Part shown: one piece after another, positions 37,170-46,451 of the stretch
How positions within the stretch are numbered: the stretch's first letter is position 1
Layout: every line of letters begins with the position of its first letter
Program-made: the position numbers and the translations under genes
Notes under the pieces: model-generated
What the model was told of the DNA's origin: nothing
The model's database searches: none
What the model saw: the letters and a program-made list of their open reading frames with translations, nothing else
DNA from: Agrobacterium tumefaciens
GTDB taxonomy: Bacteria > Pseudomonadota > Alphaproteobacteria > Rhizobiales > Rhizobiaceae
Direction of reading: 5' to 3'
DNA length: 64,000 bases
Assembly (NCBI RefSeq): GCF_013318015.2
Contig: NZ_CP115846.1
Span: forward strand, 124,001 to 188,000

Positions 37170-38951
37170 TCAATCACCGTCTGTCGACGGCTGTGCGAGA
37201 ATGGCAATCGCGCCCGGCGTCCCGGCTGCCTTTCGACGTCGCAGCGTGAATGCCATGCCAATCATGATCACCGTGCAGGTCACGCCGAGCAGCAGTGCGG
37301 AAACAGCCGCTGATTCAGGGCTGGTATTGAAGCGAATGCCTTCCCAGAGCTTTCGTGGCAGTGTCTTGACGGAAAGGTCACTCAGGAAGATCGATGCGAC
37401 CGATTCATCGAATGACAGCAGCATTGCTAGAAGACCGCCGATGGCGAGGCCGGGAAGCAACAAGGGGAAGACAACGGTGCGAAAGACGCGCCATGGATTT
37501 GCACCAAGGCTTGCCGCCGCGAGTGACAGCGCCGGATCGATTGAGCTGTAGGTTGCTGAGGCGACCAGATAAACAACCGGGAAAATCAGCACGGTATGCG
37601 CAAGGATGATACCCATCTCAGTATCTACCAACCCCACTCGCGCGAAGGTCAAATACGCCCCCAGCGCGAAGACAACGGCCGGTACACTAAGCGGCGACTG
37701 CACAAGTGCCTCCAGAGCGCCTTGAAACCAAAAGCGGCGCCCACCAAAGCCCAGCACGGCAAGGATTGCGAGAAGAAGGCTGAGGATGCAGGTGGCAATC
37801 CCGATCCGGAGACTGGTCAGAGCTGCGCCCATCCATTCGGAGCTGCCGAGGATCGTTTCGAACCAGCGTAGCGAAAAGCCGGGAGGCGGGAAAATGAGGA
37901 CATCCGCCGAACTGAAACTGACAGGGAAGAGAATGAGCAGTGGAAGCAAGATGTACGACGATATCAACACTAGGTATATCGCTGGCACAACCGCGCTTCC
38001 CGCTCTCCACAATGATGACAGTCCGGGATTTGCTTTCGGCAACGCTACCGATCGGCGAAGCAGAGAGGTGTCCGGCTTTTCCTCTGAATGTCCCTGAGAG
38101 GTAATAGAAAGTGGGGCAGGGCGCTGCCAACGCGACAGGAAGCGGGCGACCATCGTCAGTGCTGTGACCACGATCGTCGCAACGATGGCAAGCGTTATGC
38201 CAAGGGCCGCGGCCATGGCCCAATCCGCACCCGTCTCGATCTCCGATTGGATAACCTGTGCAAGCATTTGCTGCCTTTGGTTACCCAAAAGTGCCGGCGC
38301 TATGAAGCTCGCGATCGTGAAAAGGAAGGTGATGATGACGCCCGATTGAATGCCACGGATCGACAGCGGAACAACCACTCCCAGCCAGGCGCGTAGCGGG
38401 TTAGCGCCAAGTGTATTTGCTGCGAGCAGAATACGTCCGTCGATACGTCGTAGGACTGTGACGAGCGAGAAAACCATCATTGGAATGGAGGAATGCACGA
38501 GCGCCAGCACAACAGCAGGCTCGCTGAACAACAATGGGAGCGGCTCTGAGATGAGGCCAAGACTGAGCAGTGTTCCGTTGACAAGGCCGCGCTGGCCGAG
38601 GATCGCGATCCAGGCGAACGTGCGCACCAGAACACTCGTCAGAAAAGGAACAAGCACCAACAATCCGAGAAGGAGCGCCTTTATACCGGTTGCCCGGCTG
38701 AGGAACCATGCAAGCGGATACGAGATCACCAGTGTTATTGCGGTCGCTTCAAGGCTTATGCGTACGGTCGTCCAGGTAATTTTAAGATAGACTGAGCCTG
38801 CGAATATGCGCATGAAGCGCGCCACAGCGTCGCCGCCAAAGGCTTGTGGCACTATTGCGAGCAGTGGAATGAAGAAGGCGAGGAGCAAGAGCACGAAAAC
38901 GGGCACCAGCAGTAAAGTTTGACCCCGGTTCGCAAGTAAATTCTGTTTCAT
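37170..38951 (-). CDS. Fused ABC transporter permease (two permease halves in one chain)
   Basis: The 593-residue protein contains two complete six-span permease units, the first about 10-265 and the second about 325-585. Each has its own EAA loop: AANTLGANPLRAWLGVVVPL and AASLGANPWRVFRTVVFPLL. This is the SfuB/AfuB iron-permease type of fusion. ATG 38951 has a GGAG site. Last gene of a six-gene operon, 24 bases after the binding protein. Expected substrate is agropine or a related mannityl opine. Confidence 0.87.
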   Translation of the reverse strand: MKQNLLANRGQTLLLVPVFVLLLLAFFIPLLAIVPQAFGGDAVARFMRIFAGSVYLKITWTTVRISLEATAITLVISYPLAWFLSRATGIKALLLGLLVLVPFLTSVLVRTFAWIAILGQRGLVNGTLLSLGLISEPLPLLFSEPAVVLALVHSSIPMMVFSLVTVLRRIDGRILLAANTLGANPLRAWLGVVVPLSIRGIQSGVIITFLFTIASFIAPALLGNQRQQMLAQVIQSEIETGADWAMAAALGITLAIVATIVVTALTMVARFLSRWQRPAPLSITSQGHSEEKPDTSLLRRSVALPKANPGLSSLWRAGSAVVPAIYLVLISSYILLPLLILFPVSFSSADVLIFPPPGFSLRWFETILGSSEWMGAALTSLRIGIATCILSLLLAILAVLGFGGRRFWFQGALEALVQSPLSVPAVVFALGAYLTFARVGLVDTEMGIILAHTVLIFPVVYLVASATYSSIDPALSLAAASLGANPWRVFRTVVFPLLLPGLAIGGLLAMLLSFDESVASIFLSDLSVKTLPRKLWEGIRFNTSPESAAVSALLLGVTCTVIMIGMAFTLRRRKAAGTPGAIAILAQPSTDGD

Positions 38952-38975
38952 TGTGTTACTCCTCGCCGCCTGAAC

Positions 38976-40004
38976 TTATTGCATGATGTACGTGGCCCAC
39001 TCGGCCTTCACCGAGTCGTAGTTGTCGTTCCACCACTTCGAGTTGAGAACGGCGCTTACTTTGGCGTTAGCCGGGTAGCTTGGCAGATCCTTGGCAACAG
39101 CCGGGTCAAGGAGTCTCAGCGCATCGACGTTGGTCGGGCCGTATGCGATCACGCGCGTGAGTTCGGCCTGTTGTTCGGCTTGAGCGGCGAAATTGATGAA
39201 CTTCATCGCTTCACCTGCATTCCGGGCACCCTTGGGTACTGCCCAGTATTCGGTATCGGCAAGGGCGCCTTCCCAGGTATAACCCCAATTTGCCCCTGCC
39301 TTGATGGCGTTCTTGATACGCCCTGTGCCAGCGTAAACCATGTCGGCCTCACCCTGCTGCATGAGAGCCTGGATGTCGGATGCGCCCTTGTAACCGATGA
39401 CCTGATCTTTCACCCGGTCAATGACTTTCAAGGCGCGTTGCACGTCGAGAGGATAGAGATCGGCCGGCTTCACGCCGTCTCCCATCAGCGCAAATTCAAG
39501 AGAGTAGGTTGCATCAGACGGGAGGACACGCCGGGCCTTTACGCTCGGGTCAAAAAATTGAGCCGGAGTGACTTCGTTCGGAAACTTGTCCTTGTTCCAT
39601 GCGAGGTTGGTCCCGAAAACCATGTAGCCAACGCCGTATTTGGTGCGGAAATTTTCCGGAATGTTATCGGCCTTTACGACCGAGTAATCGATCGGCTCAA
39701 GCAGGCCGTCCTTCACCTCACTCGCGAAGGCAGGGCTCTCGGCGGAGATCACGTCCCAGGTGACATTGCCGCTCTCTACCATGGCTTTGACCTTGGCATA
39801 TCCGGTACCAGTGGTACCGGTTACCTTGACCCCACTCGCCTTGGCATACGGGTCGAAATAGGCCTTTGTCTGCGCTTCCTGAAAGGAACCTCCGTAAGAG
39901 GAGATAACGAGGTCGGCGGCAGATGCGGCGCCCGAAAGCATGATGACACCGGTGGCAGCAAGCAAAGTGGTCGAGATGCGCTTGAAGAATGTGGTCGAAT
40001 TCAT
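38976..40004 (-). CDS. Opine periplasmic binding protein (agropine operon)
   Basis: This is a 342-residue binding protein with signal peptide ISTTLLAATGVIMLSGAASA, mature start ADLVISSYGGSFQEAQTKAY. It is a PotD/iron-binding relative and a distant paralogue of the protein at 34569 (shared VISSYGGSFQEAQ / VIASSGGGWQEAQ and VTWDVI segments). ATG 40004 has AGGAGA. Delivers substrate to the fused permease. Confidence 0.87.
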   Translation of the reverse strand: MNSTTFFKRISTTLLAATGVIMLSGAASAADLVISSYGGSFQEAQTKAYFDPYAKASGVKVTGTTGTGYAKVKAMVESGNVTWDVISAESPAFASEVKDGLLEPIDYSVVKADNIPENFRTKYGVGYMVFGTNLAWNKDKFPNEVTPAQFFDPSVKARRVLPSDATYSLEFALMGDGVKPADLYPLDVQRALKVIDRVKDQVIGYKGASDIQALMQQGEADMVYAGTGRIKNAIKAGANWGYTWEGALADTEYWAVPKGARNAGEAMKFINFAAQAEQQAELTRVIAYGPTNVDALRLLDPAVAKDLPSYPANAKVSAVLNSKWWNDNYDSVKAEWATYIMQ

Positions 40005-40059
40005 CGTTTTTCTCCTCTGGATGTCATGGGTTTTCCCACTTCAAAATTCCGCTTCAGGG

Positions 40060-41142
40060 TCATCCTTCTGTCGGAAGAATTGCGACGGACGCCGGCGGCC
40101 ACTGCGCGATGACGGCCGCACCAGGAGTAAGGCTCCCGGCAAGATCATCTCCACGCATGACGTTGGCGAGCAGGGACTGCCCGTCGGATAGTTGCAAGGC
40201 GACACGCCAGCCAGCACCGAGGTAGGTCACATCCCGGATCGTGGCGGAAACGCCGAATGAGCTTTCTGTTGAAGGTTTCAATGGCGAGAGGATCGTCACG
40301 TTCTCGGGTCTGACGACGATATCGAACGGTCCGTCTGCCGGGGACGGCAGCGCCTGACGTGCACCGCCGATCTCATAACCCTTGCCTCCGTCCGTGCCAC
40401 TTACCCGAAGGATCGAACATTCCCCGATGAAGCGTGCCACAAAGTGGTTGGACGGATGAGCGTAGATTGTCTCCGGGTCGGCGACCTGAAGCAGCTTTCC
40501 ACCGGACATAATGCCGATCCGGTCAGCCATGGCCATCGCTTCCGATTGGTCATGGGTGACGTAGATAACCGTGATGCCAAGCTCATGCTGAATTCGCTTC
40601 AGTTCCTGCTGCATCTGGTCACGGAGCCGCCGGTCGAGGGCGCCAAGGGGTTCATCCATAAGGAGAATGGAAGGACTGAAAACCAGAGCTCGCGCGAGTG
40701 CAACACGTTGTTGCTGCCCCCCAGACATTTGTATTGGATATGACGCTCCGCGGTCGGTCAGATTAACCAGGCTGAGAGCGGCCTTAACCCTCTCTTCTCG
40801 TTCGCTGCGCCCAACACCGCGCATTCTAAGGGGGTACGCGACATTTTCAGCCGCGGTCAAATGCGGAAAAAGTGCATAGTTCTGGAAGACTACACCGATC
40901 TGCCGCCGATGTGGCGGCACGTCTGAAACAGGTGTACCCGACATCAGAACACGGCCCTCCGTCGTCCTTTCGAACCCCGCCAGCAGCATAAGGAGGGTTG
41001 TCTTCCCGGAACCGCTCGATCCGAGCAGGGCAAAGAATTCTCCCTGCGCGATATCCAGGCTGACCTTATCAACGGCAGTGACAGGACCATAGCGGCGCGT
41101 CACAGCCTGAAACGAGACGGCGGGTAGCGGCTGGTCGTTCAT
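40060..41142 (-). CDS. Opine ABC transporter ATP-binding subunit (agropine operon)
   Basis: This is a 360-residue PotA-type ATPase: Walker A LLGSSGSGKTTLLMLLAG, signature MSGGQQQRVALARALV, Walker B ILLMDEPLGALD, H-loop VIYVTHDQSEAMA, plus a C-terminal TOBE domain. Its ATG overlaps the agcA stop by one base (TGATG), showing translational coupling. Confidence 0.9.
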   Translation of the reverse strand: MNDQPLPAVSFQAVTRRYGPVTAVDKVSLDIAQGEFFALLGSSGSGKTTLLMLLAGFERTTEGRVLMSGTPVSDVPPHRRQIGVVFQNYALFPHLTAAENVAYPLRMRGVGRSEREERVKAALSLVNLTDRGASYPIQMSGGQQQRVALARALVFSPSILLMDEPLGALDRRLRDQMQQELKRIQHELGITVIYVTHDQSEAMAMADRIGIMSGGKLLQVADPETIYAHPSNHFVARFIGECSILRVSGTDGGKGYEIGGARQALPSPADGPFDIVVRPENVTILSPLKPSTESSFGVSATIRDVTYLGAGWRVALQLSDGQSLLANVMRGDDLAGSLTPGAAVIAQWPPASVAILPTEG

Positions 41143-42350
41143 CACACGTCCCTACCAAGCTCGAATGGTGTCAGGACCTCATAACCACTGTCGGTGACAA
41201 GCACGGTGTCACCGAAACGGGCACCACCGATACCATCGACGTAGATCCCAGGTTCGACGCTGAGGACCATACCGGCTTGGAGTTGAACGGCGGAGTTCGC
41301 CTTGAGTTCAATGCCGTCCCAGTCGGAATATCCAATTCCCCGGCCCGTTCGATGCAAAAACGGGCTGTCCCAACCGCCCTGTTCAATAACGTCGACGGCG
41401 GCTGCATGGACCTCGCCAGCAGTGACGCCGGGTCGGATTTTCGCCAAAGCAGCTTCCTGAGCTCGACGAGCGAAATCGACTACCTTGCGAAGCTCAGCAG
41501 AGAGCGGCTTCGAACCGACGGCGATAGGTCGGTCGAAACAAACTCCGTAGCCTGCGAAGACTTGGCCACAAAGGCAGATCTGCACATTCTCGCCGTCATT
41601 CATGATCCTACCACCACCAGAGCAGTGGCAACGAGCAGTGCGTTCAGGACCACTTCCGACCATGTTCATCTGGTGCGGCCAGAATCTGGGCTGTTCCGCG
41701 TCGTTACCCAGAAACTCAGCGCTCCGCTTGATAGCAGCCGTAAGCGAGGCAAGCGTAACCTGCCATTCTGCGGCGCCAGGTGTGATGGCTTGACGAGCGG
41801 CGGCGTACTGATGCCCGACAATATCTGTCGCCCGACGAATACCATCGATGACGACAGCATTCTTGAGAGCAAGCTGATCACGCAAAAAGGATGTTGCATC
41901 CTTTATGCGTTCGGAGCCAAGAACCTGTCTCACCAGTTCGATGTTGGAAGCCCAGGTTGAGTTGAAGTCGACGCCGATCGCCTGAGCATGAGGTGCGATC
42001 TCGCCGATGTACTTCGCGAGAGCGTCCTGATGGGACATCGGCGCAGGTATCGGTTCTTCCCATTCGACCCATTCAGCTTCGACAGGTGTCGTGCATCTCG
42101 CTCTGATCTCCTTGGCTTCGCTGCGAGGGGAAACGAACGCCGGCTGTCCTTGCTGTTCAAACACCAGCCAGATCGGCCTGCCGATCGGAAGACCGTTCAG
42201 GCCGGTGAAGAAGCGCAGGTAATCGAAGCCGGAGATGGCAAGAATATCAATGGCGGCATGCTTCATCGCCGCCTGGGTGCGCTCAATGCGATTGCGATAC
42301 TCCGCGTCGGATGGAAATTTCAGTTCTGACGTCTCAGGGTTTTGATACAT
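41142..42350 (-). CDS. agcA: Agropine catabolic cyclase/delactonase (AgcA)
   Basis: The 402-residue M24-fold protein is closely similar to the T-DNA Ags along its length: FWPHQMNMVGSGPERTARCH versus FWPHQLNMVGSGADRTARCH, FLHRTGRGIGYSDWDGIELK in both, VLSVEPGIYVDGIGGARFGD. It shares the same degenerate metal site (CLCGQ, RFGDT). AgcA opens the lactone of agropine to mannopine. ATG 42350 is preferred to an upstream TTG. It lies in one operon with kinase, deglycase and transporter, so the operon takes up and opens the lactone opine. Confidence 0.9.
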   Translation of the reverse strand: MYQNPETSELKFPSDAEYRNRIERTQAAMKHAAIDILAISGFDYLRFFTGLNGLPIGRPIWLVFEQQGQPAFVSPRSEAKEIRARCTTPVEAEWVEWEEPIPAPMSHQDALAKYIGEIAPHAQAIGVDFNSTWASNIELVRQVLGSERIKDATSFLRDQLALKNAVVIDGIRRATDIVGHQYAAARQAITPGAAEWQVTLASLTAAIKRSAEFLGNDAEQPRFWPHQMNMVGSGPERTARCHCSGGGRIMNDGENVQICLCGQVFAGYGVCFDRPIAVGSKPLSAELRKVVDFARRAQEAALAKIRPGVTAGEVHAAAVDVIEQGGWDSPFLHRTGRGIGYSDWDGIELKANSAVQLQAGMVLSVEPGIYVDGIGGARFGDTVLVTDSGYEVLTPFELGRDV

Positions 42351-42403
42351 TGCATTCCCCAACTTGTTATTTTGATACTCGCAAGCCTTAAATCGACTTG
42401 ACG

Positions 42404-43222
42404 TTAAGCCGGTATCTCTCGTGTGATGGTGCGTGCGTGGCCGAATGCGCCACGTGTACCGCAGATGTGCGCCGCATATTGCGCTCCGTCGCTGGCGGCG
42501 TCCTTAAGCGATGCTCCAGTCAGCACGCGGCACACGAGCCGGCTGAGAAACGCGTCTCCAGCCCCAAGCGTGTCAACTGCATCGACCGGAACCGCAGGCG
42601 CAAAGAGCACATTGCCCTTGTGGCAAACCGTAGCGCCCCGAGCCCCTTGCGTTACAGTCACGAGCTCGACGCCTGCCGAAAGGGCCGTGTCCAGAACGTG
42701 TTTCACTTCATCATCGCTGGCATTCGATCTGGAGAACGCCGCCACCTTGACGTAGGGCAAGACGTCTGCGGCATAATCCAGACTGCGATCGGAGAAGTCG
42801 AAGGAGATCGCAACGCGCTCCCTGATCTCAGGGAGCTGACTATCAAGCTGGCTCGTTTCCCCGGTGTGAGCAAGGTCGAAGCCGGCCAGATATTCGAGAT
42901 CGGCACTGTCGAGTTTGAACATCGAAACGCCTTTCTCGCACAGACCCCAGACGCGATTGTTGCCGTCGTCATCCATGTGCACCGTTGCGAAAGCGTTCGG
43001 CCCCTCCTTGACTCGCAGACGTGTGAGTTCAACACCCTCCGCCTGCAAGCTGGATCGAATGAGATCGCCATGGGAATCGGTGCCAATGACACCGAGATAA
43101 GCGGCACTTAGTCCACTGCGCTGGGCGTGGACGGCAAAGTTTACCGCGTTGCCGCCCGGGAACATGAGCTTCTGATTGAAATACCGGTCGACAACATTGT
43201 CACCCACGCCACAAACACGCAT
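42404..43222 (-). CDS. PfkB-family sugar kinase (fructosamine kinase-like)
   Basis: This is a 272-residue ribokinase-fold kinase: FPGGNAVNFAVHAQRSGLSA near the N-terminus (substrate/PfkB-1 region), and the C-terminal VDTLGAGDAFLSRLVCRVLT with the catalytic Asp of GAGD. It resembles FrlD-type kinases that phosphorylate Amadori compounds at C6. It follows the SIS gene by nine bases. Inferred role: phosphorylate deoxyfructosyl-glutamine so that the neighbouring deglycase can split it. Confidence 0.78.
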   Translation of the reverse strand: MRVCGVGDNVVDRYFNQKLMFPGGNAVNFAVHAQRSGLSAAYLGVIGTDSHGDLIRSSLQAEGVELTRLRVKEGPNAFATVHMDDDGNNRVWGLCEKGVSMFKLDSADLEYLAGFDLAHTGETSQLDSQLPEIRERVAISFDFSDRSLDYAADVLPYVKVAAFSRSNASDDEVKHVLDTALSAGVELVTVTQGARGATVCHKGNVLFAPAVPVDAVDTLGAGDAFLSRLVCRVLTGASLKDAASDGAQYAAHICGTRGAFGHARTITREIPA

Positions 43223-43231
43223 TTGACGACC

Positions 43232-44257
43232 TCAGTAAGTTGTTTTGAACATGTATCGGCGATCGTTTAGGTCGTGACCTGTGACGGCTTGATAGTGCTC
43301 GGCCAGTCGCCTAGACAATGTCGAAAGGAGAAGAGGCGTAATTTCCCCGCGCACCGACGCTGGAACGCCTGGAAGGCTATAGTCCTTCGAGTCCACGACA
43401 CGGCAGCGCTGGGTGTTCTTGGTAAGAAATGTCTCGACCCGATCGATTATGGCGCGGGTATCGTCCTCGCCCTTGAACAGGAGGACAGGGGTATCAGGCT
43501 GAACGACTTCAAAAGCACCATGCAGGAACTCGTTGGCGTTGAACCACGAGGCGTGCTTCCACTGCATTTCCATGAGGTAGCACATGGCGAAGCCATAGCC
43601 GGCGCCCTGATTGGGACCAGCGGAGAGCACATAGGTGAGGGGTTCGGAACCGAAGGCGACCGCCGTTTCGTGAAGATTAGCCTCAGCTTCTTCGATCGCC
43701 TTTTCAAAAGCAGCAGGAACGGCCGCATAAGCCTGTTCGATTGCCGCATAGTCGAGTTCGGCGCCGGTTTCTCGAAGGAGGGCCGTCACCACCATGCCGA
43801 CGAGCAATTGCTTCGGCGCCAGAATGGTCCGGTCGCTATTGTAGGTAAACACGTCATCGCACTCGGCAGCGAGCGGTGTCGTCTCATTCTTGGTAAATCC
43901 GATGACACGGGCGCCGACTGAACGGCAATGGCGAGCTGCCTCGATCGTTTCTTTCGTCGTACCATTATGTGAGGCGACGAGAACGACGGAATCTGCGGAG
44001 AGCAGTGCCGGCGAACGGCGGTTGAACTCTTCACTGTTGAAGTGGAAGGTCGGGATTTTCGCGCTGCGATCGCACCTGTAGGCAGCCGCCGAGAAGTCAT
44101 TGTACGAACCGCCGCAGCCGATCAGGAAAATATTTCGCGCGCCCTTTGCAGCCGCTTTGACAACCTCTGCGATCCTTTCTCGCTGGGTCAGGGCCGCTTC
44201 GATGGTGCTGCGGAATTCGGGATCGGGAGAGACGAGATTTGGGTAGTTGGTCATCAT
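43232..44257 (-). CDS. SIS-domain deglycase (FrlB/MocD-like)
   Basis: The 341-residue protein contains two SIS domains and no glutaminase domain: IFLIGCGGSYNDFSAAAYRC and VVLVASHNGTTKETIEAARH in the first, YVLSAGPNQGAGYGFAMCYL and NEFLHGAFEVVQP in the second. Homologues split fructosamine 6-phosphates into glucose 6-phosphate and amine. It has the same architecture as the T-DNA Mas2' conjugase, which works in the other direction. First gene of the operon, under two LacI-type operators. ATG 44257 (or 44254). Confidence 0.78.
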   Translation of the reverse strand: MMTNYPNLVSPDPEFRSTIEAALTQRERIAEVVKAAAKGARNIFLIGCGGSYNDFSAAAYRCDRSAKIPTFHFNSEEFNRRSPALLSADSVVLVASHNGTTKETIEAARHCRSVGARVIGFTKNETTPLAAECDDVFTYNSDRTILAPKQLLVGMVVTALLRETGAELDYAAIEQAYAAVPAAFEKAIEEAEANLHETAVAFGSEPLTYVLSAGPNQGAGYGFAMCYLMEMQWKHASWFNANEFLHGAFEVVQPDTPVLLFKGEDDTRAIIDRVETFLTKNTQRCRVVDSKDYSLPGVPASVRGEITPLLLSTLSRRLAEHYQAVTGHDLNDRRYMFKTTY

Positions 44258-44281
44258 GCTTCGCTTTCTGAGTTGAGACTG

Positions 44282-44311
44282 TGAGCGCGCTCTCATGTGA
44301 CACCGGTCTCA
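44282..44311 (-). promoter_or_regulatory. Tandem LacI-type operators in the divergent promoter
   Basis: Two palindromic sites on the minus strand, TGAGAGCGCGCTCA (44282-44295) and TGAGACCGGTGTCA (44298-44311), have centres 16 bases apart. A TTGACA -35 box (complement at 44327-44332) lies just upstream in the direction of the deglycase gene. The same motif pair with the same spacing occurs at 45559-45588. They are likely bound by the LacI protein at 44397 and/or its twin at 49480. Confidence 0.7.
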
Positions 44312-44396
44312 CAATTTTGGGCGTGCTGTCAAGTGTTTTGTTAGATACTCATTCTCTGCTATTGACGATGGGACGAGCGAAAATGCGGACAATCAA

Positions 44397-45503
44397 ATGA
44401 AGACAAGTGAACGCGCGAACTCTCAGCCGACAGTGAGCGACGTTGCGCGCGCAGCCGGGGTTTCGCGCGCAACGGCAGCGCGGGTGCTGGGCGGATATGG
44501 GTACGCCGGATCGGAGGCGCGCGAACTGGTTCTCGATGCGGCCAAACGGCTGGCTTATCAACCGAACCAACTCGCTCGAAGTATGGCGACCGGCCGCACC
44601 AAGACCATCGGTGTGGTGGTTGCCGATATCGAGAACCTGTATTTTGCAAGGGCTATCCGGGCGATTACGGATACTGCGAACGCGAACGGTTTCGATGTCG
44701 TTTTGGCAAACACCGACGAAAATGTTGAGCTCGAGCGCTCCGCAGTCCGGGTCATGCTGGCCAAACGAGTTGATGGATTGATTGTCTCACCAGCGTCAAG
44801 CGTCGACGTCGATCATCTCGTTGAAGCGCGTAACTTGGGTTGCCCGTTCGTACTTCTCGACAGGCGTGTGCCTGTTCTAAAGGCGGATACGGTTGCGATC
44901 GATAACTTTCCGGCGGCTCGTGAGGCGGTAGGGACGTTCGTCAGGTCAGGCCACAAGCGCATCGCGTTGGTCTCAAATTCAAGATTTGAAGGTGGTCAGA
45001 AGTATCTGACGTCACCCGTTCGCGAGCGCTTGGAGGGCTACAAGGCTGCGCTTCACGACGCGGGAATCCAGAACGACCCAAAGCTTGCCCTCTTCGGCGG
45101 CGGCAATAATGAACAGCTTGCGCAAAAGCTGCGCAAGCTTTGCCAAAGCGATGAGCGCCCAACCGCATTCCTGGCGGTGACAAGCGCGGTAGCCTTGGTG
45201 ATCCTTGGTGTTTTAAGAGACGTTGGCCTGAGCGTTCCCGATGACGTGTCTCTGATATGCTTTGAGAATGCGGATTGGACGGTTGCCGTTACTCCTCCCC
45301 TGACCGTCATCGCGCAACCGATAAAAGAACTGGCATCAGCGGTGACCGAACGACTCATTGCTCGGCTTCAGGGCGATCTAAAGAGCCAGGCCAAAGAGAC
45401 CCTGCTTTCGGCGACGCTGATTAGCCGTGGCTCGGTTAGCATCCCGCAGCTTTTCGAAAGCAGGGGACGCGACACGGGTAATACGCCGCCGTCCACCTCC
45501 TGA
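44397..45503 (+). CDS. LacI-family transcription regulator (first of two)
   Basis: This is a 368-residue repressor. The N-terminal helix-turn-helix is PTVSDVARAAGVSRATAARV (about 11-30) with hinge YQPNQLARSMATGRTKTIG. The periplasmic-binding-like sensor domain includes IENLYFARAIRAITDTANAN and VDGLIVSPASS. Divergent from the opine operon and separated from the next operon by tandem operators, so it probably controls both in response to an opine or sugar. The product at 49480 is similar over the whole length. Confidence 0.92.
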   Translation: MKTSERANSQPTVSDVARAAGVSRATAARVLGGYGYAGSEARELVLDAAKRLAYQPNQLARSMATGRTKTIGVVVADIENLYFARAIRAITDTANANGFDVVLANTDENVELERSAVRVMLAKRVDGLIVSPASSVDVDHLVEARNLGCPFVLLDRRVPVLKADTVAIDNFPAAREAVGTFVRSGHKRIALVSNSRFEGGQKYLTSPVRERLEGYKAALHDAGIQNDPKLALFGGGNNEQLAQKLRKLCQSDERPTAFLAVTSAVALVILGVLRDVGLSVPDDVSLICFENADWTVAVTPPLTVIAQPIKELASAVTERLIARLQGDLKSQAKETLLSATLISRGSVSIPQLFESRGRDTGNTPPSTS

Positions 45504-45546
45504 TCCTTGCACAATTGATTGCTCGCAAGCCGACGCTTGAACACTC

Positions 45547-45588
45547 TTGACAACAAGGTGAGAGCGGTCCCATATGAGAGCGGTATCA
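45547..45588 (+). promoter_or_regulatory. Promoter with tandem LacI-type operators before the SDR-edd operon
   Basis: TTGACA (45547-45552) is a consensus -35 box; a CATATG/CCATAT -10 stands 17-18 bases on. Operator TGAGAGCGGTCCCA (45559-45572) fills the spacer and overlaps the -10, and TGAGAGCGGTATCA (45575-45588) follows with a 16-base centre spacing. Binding would block RNA polymerase directly. Confidence 0.72.
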
Positions 45589-45678
45589 GTTTGCGATCAC
45601 ATCGCGTTCAATGATCCGAAGTTCAACTCTCCCGCCTGCGCTTACCCAGAACGGGAATATCAATCCGAAGGTGATTAA

Positions 45679-46425
45679 ATGAAACTGCAAGGCAAAACCG
45701 CCGTCGTCACAGGCGCTGGCCGCGGCATTGGGCGTGCGACCGCCCTGGAGCTGGCCAAGGAAGGCTGCAATGTCGTCCTGGCTGCGATCGAACTCAACGA
45801 AGTCGAGGCAGTAGCTGCCGAGATCCGCGCAATCGGCCCCGAGGCACTGGCCGTGCGGACCGATGTGCAGCATAAATCCGAGGTAGATGCCTTGGCGAAA
45901 GCGGCGTTCGACCGGTTCGGCGCAGTCGATATTCTCGTGAACAACGCCGGCGTGGCGATCCATAACACCATCCCGAACATCAAGGAAGCTGATTGGGACT
46001 GGATGATGGCCATCAACCTAAAGGGCACGTTCCTATGCACACAAGCATTCTTCCAGCACATGTGCGATCGGCGTCATGGCCATATTATTAACGTCGTTTC
46101 GCGTGCTGGTAAGGTCGCCTCCGCCAAGTTCGGCGCTTACGCTGCTTCGAAATTTGGAATGCTTGGATTCACCCAGACCACGGACCAGGAAGGTATTGAG
46201 TTCGGCGTTAAGGCAACGGCGGTTTGCCCAGGTGCCGTTGATACCCAGCAGCGCTCCGATAATCACATCGATGACCGTTCGCAACTGCTCCAGCCCGAGG
46301 ACGTTGCAGAGTACATTGCGTTCATCGTCACCAGGCACGACCGCGTCTACATCGGTGAAGTGTCACCGATCGCACAGCAACTAAAACCACTTCCGGGCAG
46401 CGGCTGGCTCAAGCCAGGCATTTAA
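45679..46425 (+). CDS. Short-chain dehydrogenase/reductase
   Basis: This is a 248-residue classical SDR: VVTGAGRGIGRATALELAKE (NAD(P) site), LVNNAGVA, Ser in INVVSRAGKVASAKFGAYAA and the Tyr-x3-Lys of YAASKFGM. First gene of the operon with edd and the aldo/keto reductase; 26 bases precede the next ATG. The substrate is likely a sugar or polyol from opine breakdown; not determinable here. Confidence 0.88.
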   Translation: MKLQGKTAVVTGAGRGIGRATALELAKEGCNVVLAAIELNEVEAVAAEIRAIGPEALAVRTDVQHKSEVDALAKAAFDRFGAVDILVNNAGVAIHNTIPNIKEADWDWMMAINLKGTFLCTQAFFQHMCDRRHGHIINVVSRAGKVASAKFGAYAASKFGMLGFTQTTDQEGIEFGVKATAVCPGAVDTQQRSDNHIDDRSQLLQPEDVAEYIAFIVTRHDRVYIGEVSPIAQQLKPLPGSGWLKPGI

Positions 46426-46451
46426 ATATTCTGGCGTCGTAGGGTAATCAG

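Noticed and set aside
38979..40112. Long plus-strand frame (377 codons)
   Set aside because: It lies antisense to the binding-protein gene, which has a signal peptide, ribosome site and family likeness; the frame is Arg/His/Cys-rich and typical of a shadow in GC-rich DNA.
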